39,786 bases of DNA, from positions 1 through 39,786 of the forward strand of contig CAJWVG010000006.1 in the NCBI GenBank assembly GCA_913048065.1, written 5' to 3'. Positions within the stretch are counted from its first letter, which is position 1. Each line of letters starts with the position of its first letter. This document shows positions 33,805-39,786 of this stretch, one piece after another. The DNA is from an uncultured Gammaproteobacteria bacterium (lineage in GTDB: Bacteria > Pseudomonadota > Gammaproteobacteria > GCA-002705445 > GCA-002716945). The notes under the pieces are model-generated. The model was not told the DNA's origin and made no database searches. It worked only from the letters and a program-made list of their open reading frames with translations. The translations under genes and the position numbers were made by a program.

Positions 33805-36800
33805 ATGATGAAACATATATTTAAAAATAATAAAGAACATTATACTTATGGGGGTCTATATGGATCCTCAGGATCTTATATTCTTGGTAAAATTGCTAGA
33901 GAATTTAATACCGTGTTTATTGTTCTAAGCAATAATAGTGAAATAGTAAATTTATCAAAAGAATTGAAGATTTTTCTACATAAAGATACAAAACTTAATC
34001 AATTTTTCGATTTAGAATCATTTCCATATGAAAGCACCATTTATGATAATGAAGTAATATCTGGAAGACTTTTTACTTATTACAATCTAATGAACTATCC
34101 AAAAAATGTAATTATTACAACAAGTAATGCTATTTCCAAAAAAATATTACCCAAAGAAAGTATTGTGTCTTATTTTTATTATATTAATTTAAATAATAAA
34201 TATGATGAAATTATCAATACATTAGTAGATATGCAATATGAAAGAACTGAAAGAGTCTTGAATAAAGGAGAATTTTCAGTAAGAGGTCCTATAATAGATA
34301 TCTATTCCCCCATCCATGACAAGCCAATGAGAGTTACATTTGATGATATAAGAATAGAAACAATTAAAGAAATTGAAATAGAATCACAACAATCAATGAA
34401 TGAAGTAAGTTCATTAATCATATGTGCAGCTAAAGAAATTATCATCAATGATGAAATGATTAAATCTTATAAGAGTAAATCTAAAAAAATCTTTGATGAT
34501 GAATATTTAGATGATATAGAGTTTAATAAAATCACTAACCATTTATTTCATCCATCAATATATAATGTATTGCCATTATTATATAAAAAATTAGATACTA
34601 TATTTGACCTTGTTAATAGCAAAGACAATATTATATTGACAACAAAAAATATCGATTGTGAAATCAAAAATATTAGCCAACGATACGATGAATATTATAA
34701 AAAATACAAAGAAGAACAATATATTTTAAATCCCAAACTTTTATTGATGAACCATATTGAGTATGAAAAAATTTCTAGGTTATACCAAAAGGTAGAATTA
34801 TCAGTTTTAAAAGTTAATGATAATCCAATTTCAACTAACTCATCAATAAGAAGACTCCCTACATTGTTAGTTAACAATACATATAAAGAGCCTTTTCAGA
34901 ATTTCAGGGATTTTGTTAAAAGAGATATCAACAAGCTTGTGATATTTGTAGATAGAAAAAGTTTGAAACTAGAAATAATAAAGGTTTTGAATGACTTAGA
35001 TTTAAAGTATCAAATATATGATAATTACTTAGATAAAAGCGTGACAAAAGATAAAATCCTAATTATTGAACAGCATTTAGAGCAAGGTTATATTGATTAT
35101 GCAGAGAAAATAGCCATAGTGACTGCAAAAGATATTTTTGGATCAAGATCAGTTAGTAAGCCCCATAAGAACAAAAATAGATTAATGGACAATTATATAA
35201 ATGATATTTCTTCTTTAGAAGTTAATTCTCCTGTTGTACATGATAATTATGGTGTGGGGAGATATAAAGGTTTAATCAACATGGATGTAGAAGGGATAAA
35301 GACAGAATTAATTAAAATCGAATATTCGGATGATGACATTTTATATATACCTATCACATCGATTAATTTGTTAAAAAAATATACAGGTCACACAGGGTTA
35401 AATATACCACTACATAGTCTTGGAACTGACAATTGGACAAAAATTAAGAGTAAAGCTAAAAAAAGGATAAATGATATCGCTGTTGAATTATTAGAGATTG
35501 AATCAAAAAGATTAGCAAGTAAGGGATATATATTTAAAAAAGACCTCAATGAATATGATAAATTTGTGGAGTATTTCCCATTCACGGAAACAGAAGATCA
35601 AACTCATGCAATCAATGATGTATTATATGATATGCAATCAAATAAGCCAATGGATAGATTGATTTGCGGAGATGTTGGCTTTGGTAAAACAGAAATTATA
35701 ATGAGAGCAGCATTTATAGCCGCATCCAATAATGTTCAAACAATGATTTTAGCACCTACAACAATATTAGTTGAACAACATTATAAATCATTTATAAAAA
35801 GATTTTCAGAAACAGCAATTAATATTAGCAAACTATCTAGATTACAAAAAATTAAAGAGAAAAAAGATACAATAGATAAATTAAAATCAGGTGCAATAGA
35901 TATTATAATTGGTACTCACGCATTATTATCAAAAAATATAGAATTTAAGGAAATTAAATTACTTATTATTGATGAAGAACATAAATTTGGTGTTGCAGAT
36001 AAAGAAAAAATTAAAAAATTAAAACATAGCATTGATGTAATTACATTAACAGCAACTCCAATTCCGAGAACTTTAAATTCAGCATTATCACAAATAAAGG
36101 ATTTAAGCATTATAGAAACACCTCCTCAGAATAGGAAGTCTATTGTGACGAGAATTATTAAATGGAATAAAGAGATAATAAAGGAAGCAATAGAAAGAGA
36201 GATGCAGCGTGGCGGTCAAGTTTATTTTGTTCATAATGAAATACAATCAATGGATGAAGAAATAAGTAATTTAAATAATTTACTATCAAATATAAAAATA
36301 GGAAAAATACATGGACAACTTGATGCAAAACATATTGAAGGTGAAATGGAAAAGTTCGTGAATAGAGAATATGATGTTTTAGTCTGTACTAGCATAATAG
36401 AAAGTGGTTTAGATATTCAAAACGTTAACACTATTATTATAAATCACAGTAGTAAGTTTGGATTAGCTCAACTGCATCAGATTAGAGGTAGAGTGGGAAG
36501 AACAAATAGACAAGCATACGCATATTTAATTATTGGTGATAAGAACAATCTCACTAAGGAAGCTGAAAGAAGATTAGAGGCGATAGATTCTGTAGATAGC
36601 TTAGGTGGTGGCCTAGAATTATCAACACATGATCTTGAGATAAGAGGTGCAGGTGAGATTCTTGGCGCTGAACAAAGTGGTCAAATATATGAAATAGGAT
36701 ATGCAATGTTTACAGATATGTTGAACAAAAGTATCGAGTTTTTAAAGGATGGAGACATAGCTAATAATATTGATAATATTGAAATAGACAACAATTATTC

Positions 36801-37197
36801 ATGTTTAATCACAGAAGACTATATGAGTGATGTATTATCTCGTTTAAAGTACTATAAAAAAATTTCTTCATGTGAAAATGAAAAAGATATTATTCGTCTT
36901 AAAGATGAGCTTATTGATATTTATGGGCCAATACCAGAGTATCTTGATAATCTTTTATCTTTAACAATCCTTAAATTGAAATTAAAGAATCAAAACATCA
37001 AATATATGAAAATAATTGATAATTTAATTAAGATTGAGTTCAAAAATAAAGATTTAATAAAAATTGATAATATTGTTAGTTCAACAAAAAATATGGATTT
37101 AAAAATTATGAAAAACAATATGATTCAATTAAAGGTCGATGCAATAAGCTTTTATTCTTTATGTGATGAGATAGCTAATATTATTGCCAAGTTTTAA
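33805..37197 (+). CDS. mfd: Transcription-repair coupling factor Mfd
   Basis: Mfd removes RNA polymerase stalled at lesions and recruits UvrA. The 1130-residue protein has an N-terminal UvrB-like module (FPYESTIYDNEVISGRLFTYYNL, then GEFSVRGPIIDIYSP), the RNA-polymerase-interacting domain around HDNYGVGRYKGLINMD (near residue 477), and RecG-like helicase motifs GDVGFGKTE (near 623), DEEHKFG (near 722), TATPIPRTLNSAL and QIRGRVGRTNRQAYAYL. The C-terminal autoinhibitory domain has RLKYYKKISSC and LIDIYGPIPEYLDNLL. The start is ATG 33805 or 33808. Earlier codons lie within the terminator. No Shine-Dalgarno is present. The stop overlaps the mscS stop on the other strand. Confidence 0.96.
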   Translation: MMKHIFKNNKEHYTYGGLYGSSGSYILGKIAREFNTVFIVLSNNSEIVNLSKELKIFLHKDTKLNQFFDLESFPYESTIYDNEVISGRLFTYYNLMNYPKNVIITTSNAISKKILPKESIVSYFYYINLNNKYDEIINTLVDMQYERTERVLNKGEFSVRGPIIDIYSPIHDKPMRVTFDDIRIETIKEIEIESQQSMNEVSSLIICAAKEIIINDEMIKSYKSKSKKIFDDEYLDDIEFNKITNHLFHPSIYNVLPLLYKKLDTIFDLVNSKDNIILTTKNIDCEIKNISQRYDEYYKKYKEEQYILNPKLLLMNHIEYEKISRLYQKVELSVLKVNDNPISTNSSIRRLPTLLVNNTYKEPFQNFRDFVKRDINKLVIFVDRKSLKLEIIKVLNDLDLKYQIYDNYLDKSVTKDKILIIEQHLEQGYIDYAEKIAIVTAKDIFGSRSVSKPHKNKNRLMDNYINDISSLEVNSPVVHDNYGVGRYKGLINMDVEGIKTELIKIEYSDDDILYIPITSINLLKKYTGHTGLNIPLHSLGTDNWTKIKSKAKKRINDIAVELLEIESKRLASKGYIFKKDLNEYDKFVEYFPFTETEDQTHAINDVLYDMQSNKPMDRLICGDVGFGKTEIIMRAAFIAASNNVQTMILAPTTILVEQHYKSFIKRFSETAINISKLSRLQKIKEKKDTIDKLKSGAIDIIIGTHALLSKNIEFKEIKLLIIDEEHKFGVADKEKIKKLKHSIDVITLTATPIPRTLNSALSQIKDLSIIETPPQNRKSIVTRIIKWNKEIIKEAIEREMQRGGQVYFVHNEIQSMDEEISNLNNLLSNIKIGKIHGQLDAKHIEGEMEKFVNREYDVLVCTSIIESGLDIQNVNTIIINHSSKFGLAQLHQIRGRVGRTNRQAYAYLIIGDKNNLTKEAERRLEAIDSVDSLGGGLELSTHDLEIRGAGEILGAEQSGQIYEIGYAMFTDMLNKSIEFLKDGDIANNIDNIEIDNNYSCLITEDYMSDVLSRLKYYKKISSCENEKDIIRLKDELIDIYGPIPEYLDNLLSLTILKLKLKNQNIKYMKIIDNLIKIEFKNKDLIKIDNIVSSTKNMDLKIMKNNMIQLKVDAISFYSLCDEIANIIAKF

Positions 37198-38270
37198 TCT
37201 TTTTTATTATCCCAATCAATTGTTGTTGTAGGAAATGCAATTGCAGCATTATTAGTATCAATGATATCTGCCACTTTAAACAAAATCTGCTCCTTTATCA
37301 TTAAGAATTCTCTCCAGTCTTTAGTATTTGTAAAAGCATATATAAAAAAATCACACGATGAGGCTGAGAAACTTTTAAAATAGACAATTGGTGGATTAGA
37401 TTGATCTATTCCAGGCAAGCTAGATAGATAATCCCTAACTCCAGCAACAATTAAAGGTATTTTACTAAGATCATCATATCGCAAGCCAATAATCTCATTT
37501 ATTCTTCTATTTGTCATCCTCGTTGCATTTTCTACTATAATATTCGCAAATGCTGAATTTGGTATATATAAAACATTTTTAGAAAAAGTACGAACAACTG
37601 TTAATCTCCATCCTATACTTTCTACAATACCTTCAATATTTCTATCTGGTGATTTAATAAATTCACCAACCTTGAATGGCCGATCAAAATATATCATTAA
37701 ACCGCCAAAAAAATTAGATAATAAGTCTTTAGCTGCTAAACCAACGACTAACCCGCCTACCCCACCAAAAGCTAGTAAGCCAGATATACTTAAACCCAAT
37801 TCTTGCATCAAAGTTAATGCGGCAATTATTATAATAATTATTTTTAATATTCGGAGACTTATCTCATATGTCTGCTCTATTAGAACTGGGTCATCATTGT
37901 CGGCAAGATTTCGAAGAAAAGATTTATTAATATAATAACTGTCTATGATTCTTATAAGGGTCCAAGAGATTAATATAACTATCAATATATAAATAATTTT
38001 ATGAGTCTGGAAATTTGGAAGTAACGAATACACATTATTTAAAGATTCAATGATTAAGATAATTGAGGTTAATACTATTAAATATGTTGATGGTTTTTGT
38101 AGTGACTTAATGACGATATCATCAAATTCAGTACCAGTTTTATTTGTAATGCCAGAAAATAATAAGATAATTTTATTTTTGACGAATAATAAAGATAGAG
38201 CTATTAATAGTATTAATGCAATTTGTGTCGACAAATCTGTTTCAAATATTTTGTTAATCAAAGCATTCAT
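37194..38270 (-). CDS. MscS-family mechanosensitive ion channel
   Basis: A 358-residue channel with about five membrane helices. The pore-lining helix and following beta domain are clear: SGLLAFGGVGGLVVGLAAKD, then LLSNFFGGLMIYFDRPFKVGEFI, then VRTFSKNVLYIPNSAF. The extra N-terminal helices put it in the YnaI/MscMJ-like group, not the short E. coli MscS (286). Such channels open under membrane tension during osmotic downshock. The ATG overlaps the nagZ stop (ATGA), so the two are coupled, and the 3' end overlaps mfd by 4 nt tail to tail. Confidence 0.9.
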   Translation of the reverse strand: MNALINKIFETDLSTQIALILLIALSLLFVKNKIILLFSGITNKTGTEFDDIVIKSLQKPSTYLIVLTSIILIIESLNNVYSLLPNFQTHKIIYILIVILISWTLIRIIDSYYINKSFLRNLADNDDPVLIEQTYEISLRILKIIIIIIAALTLMQELGLSISGLLAFGGVGGLVVGLAAKDLLSNFFGGLMIYFDRPFKVGEFIKSPDRNIEGIVESIGWRLTVVRTFSKNVLYIPNSAFANIIVENATRMTNRRINEIIGLRYDDLSKIPLIVAGVRDYLSSLPGIDQSNPPIVYFKSFSASSCDFFIYAFTNTKDWREFLMIKEQILFKVADIIDTNNAAIAFPTTTIDWDNKKD

Positions 38271-39337
38271 AATTTGCTACTCCATTTATTCAAATTCATT
38301 AAAGTTGAATTATAAACTGTTAAATCACTATTTAGCATATCAGGCAACTCTATATCAAACATCTTATCACGATTTTTTTCATAGTACTCAATGATATTTT
38401 TTGTAAGATATTTTTCTGAAAAGTACTTATGGGAAAGTTTTTCATTAATAAGCATATTATTTTGCATGGTTGTGGCTATGATAAGTCTACATCCTGCACT
38501 TAAAGCCATAATAACTCTTTCATCACAAGGAATCTCTTTATTATTTTTAGATTTTGCAGAATACATTTCAATATCATCACTTATAAAAAAAGCTTTTTTC
38601 GAGAATATTAAACTCGCCTTATCTTCCAGCCATTTTCTTGAATATGTTACAATTTTATCGTCAATATTTTTATATTGAACATGACTCGTCATAATGGGTA
38701 TTTGAGGCTTAGTAAAAGTATTCGCTAATTCTTGAAAAGGCATTAAATCAGATATCTTCAAATCATCATATGAAACATCAGAGATGCAATGAGAAACATG
38801 ACTATCTGATATAACTCTACCATGCCCAGGGTAATGTTTAAGAACAGGAAGTATGCCACCTTTTAATGTTCCTTTAATATACTCGCTAGCTAGAGATATT
38901 ATAGTTGTTAAATCATTCCCAAAAGTACGATCTTTTAACAATTTATTTTCATTAAAATGATTAATATCAACTATTGGGGAAAAGTTAATATTAATACCGA
39001 CATTAGATAACTCATAAGATCCTATATATCCGGATGCATATGCAATATCTTTTGCTAATGCTTTATCATTAATATTAGAGATTGATTCTAGGCTAGGTAA
39101 ATGTGTGAAATCATTCAAAAGTCTTTGTACTCTTCCACCTTCATGATCAATAGAAATGTGTATGTTGTTTTTAATTGATTTAATTTCATTAATTAGATCT
39201 ATTAACTGTTCTTTTGATGAATAATTATGCGAAAAAAGTATTATACCTCCTATCAAATCATGTTTTATAACTAATTTTTCATTCTTAGATAATGTAATAT
39301 CGTCAATATTTATTATGAGTGGGCCAATATTCTTCAT
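38267..39337 (-). CDS. nagZ: Beta-N-acetylhexosaminidase NagZ
   Basis: NagZ is a cytoplasmic GH3 enzyme that removes GlcNAc from 1,6-anhydroMurNAc-peptides in peptidoglycan recycling. The 356-residue product shows IGGIILFSHNYSS-like strand LIGGIILFSHNY, IDHEGGRVQRL, the family loop KHYPGHGRVISDSH with the acid/base His, and the nucleophile Asp in FISDDIEMYSA. The C-terminal end is slightly longer than in E. coli (341). It begins 3 nt after the ispF stop and overlaps the mscS start. It would act on products released by the MltD-like enzyme encoded at 15.6 kb. Confidence 0.93.
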   Translation of the reverse strand: MKNIGPLIINIDDITLSKNEKLVIKHDLIGGIILFSHNYSSKEQLIDLINEIKSIKNNIHISIDHEGGRVQRLLNDFTHLPSLESISNINDKALAKDIAYASGYIGSYELSNVGININFSPIVDINHFNENKLLKDRTFGNDLTTIISLASEYIKGTLKGGILPVLKHYPGHGRVISDSHVSHCISDVSYDDLKISDLMPFQELANTFTKPQIPIMTSHVQYKNIDDKIVTYSRKWLEDKASLIFSKKAFFISDDIEMYSAKSKNNKEIPCDERVIMALSAGCRLIIATTMQNNMLINEKLSHKYFSEKYLTKNIIEYYEKNRDKMFDIELPDMLNSDLTVYNSTLMNLNKWSSKL

Positions 39338-39340
39338 AGA

Positions 39341-39786
39341 TTATTTCACAAGAGACACTATACAATAACATGTAACTCCCTCTCCTTTTCCAATAAAACC
39401 CAATGATTCAGAGGTTGAGGCTTTTATATTAACTGAACTATTAGCAATTTTAAGTAAATTTGCAAGGTTTTGTATCATTTTCTCCTTGTAAGGAGTTAGC
39501 TTTGGCGCCTCTAACATAATCGTAATATCAATATTATTAACTTTAAACCCCAATTCAGAAATTAATTTATATGAATGTAAAATGATTGTTTCACTATTGA
39601 GGTTTTTATTCATGGGATCACTATCGGGAAAATGTTCTCCTATATCACCCAATGAAGCGGCACCATAAATAGCATCTGCACAAGCATGATAAATGATATC
39701 GCCGTCAGAATGAGCCTTAATCTTCTTATTGAAAGGTATTGTAATCCCACACAATTTTAATTGCGACCCTGCTATTAGCTGATGGG
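39341..39786 (-). CDS. ispF: 2-C-methyl-D-erythritol 2,4-cyclodiphosphate synthase (5' end outside window)
   Basis: IspF makes MEcPP in the MEP isoprenoid pathway. The frame stays open to the right edge, so the start is outside the window. An internal TTG at 39754 is not the start because the codons before it encode HQLIAGSQLKLCGI, matching the conserved DxHxL...LxLGGVxIP region. Visible motifs are AHSDGDIIYHACADAIYGAA with a zinc His, GDIGEHFPDSDP, APKLTPYK and the C-terminal TSESLGFIGKGEGVTCYC. The first zinc Asp would lie just beyond the edge. It is followed by nagZ and mscS, not by the usual truD or surE. Confidence 0.95.
   Translation of the reverse strand, partial: HQLIAGSQLKLCGITIPFNKKIKAHSDGDIIYHACADAIYGAASLGDIGEHFPDSDPMNKNLNSETIILHSYKLISELGFKVNNIDITIMLEAPKLTPYKEKMIQNLANLLKIANSSVNIKASTSESLGFIGKGEGVTCYCIVSLVK

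Noticed and set aside
1-39786. CRISPR array, insertion sequence, prophage or defence island
   Set aside because: No direct-repeat array, transposase, integrase or terminal inverted repeats were seen; nearly every base belongs to a recognisable chromosomal gene.

Overview
The window looks like part of the chromosome of an AT-rich, streamlined gammaproteobacterium, probably a free-living aquatic or marine lineage of the SAR86 type. The class-level call rests on gene order. The block recA-recX-alaS-lysC-csrA-tRNA-Ser, the pair pdxJ-acpS, the yafS-rnhA-dnaQ group beside mltD, the fur/rnfH/ratA/smpB block, msbA-lpxK-kdsB and the lol genes are all gammaproteobacterial neighbourhoods. The SAR86-like assignment is inference from base composition, very short intergenic gaps and a photolyase gene. 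I see no insertion sequence, phage gene, integrase, CRISPR array or rRNA.

Layout. 1-3.6 kb: the 3' part of a photolyase/cryptochrome-family gene, tRNA-Arg(TCT), rmuC and a GT4 glycosyltransferase. 3.5-9.6 kb, minus strand: pncC, recA, recX, alaS, lysC, csrA, tRNA-Ser(GCT). 9.7-13.7 kb: nadK, fur, rnfH, ratA, an NSS-family sodium-dependent transporter and smpB. 13.7-17.1 kb: dnaQ, rnhA, a YafS-like methyltransferase, and mltD running the other way. 17.1-22.8 kb, minus strand: a compact nine-gene run sdhAF4-sdhC-sdhD-sdhA-sdhB-sdhE-pdxJ-acpS-cysM. 22.9-30.8 kb: ygfZ, mdh, kdsB, lpxK, msbA, a DUF2062 gene, lolD and lolC. 30.8-32.8 kb: agmatine deiminase and N-carbamoylputrescine amidase. 32.9-33.8 kb: a two-gene secreted cassette (a 52-residue acidic peptide and a rhodanese-like protein) closed by a strong terminator. 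33.8-39.8 kb: mfd, a MscS-type channel, nagZ and the 3' part of ispF.

How the genes work together. Most are housekeeping: DNA repair (photolyase, RmuC, RecA, RecX, Mfd), envelope building and recycling (KdsB, LpxK, MsbA, Lol, MltD, NagZ), central metabolism (complex II with two assembly factors, malate dehydrogenase, NAD kinase, NMN deamidase) and translation (AlaRS, SmpB, two tRNAs). The agmatine pair would make putrescine. Nothing here is an obvious defence or mobile island.

Most unusual points: an NSS transporter whose only sensible start codon is AUU behind a good Shine-Dalgarno; the unexplained secreted acidic peptide/rhodanese cassette; a strong terminator whose U-tract runs straight into the mfd start codon; a 48-residue SdhAF4 gene at the head of the sdh operon; and a CsrA-site-like sequence in the csrA leader. 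No gene-free stretch reaches 300 bases. The longest are 22783-22937 and 32763-32904, which appear to hold only promoters and leaders.
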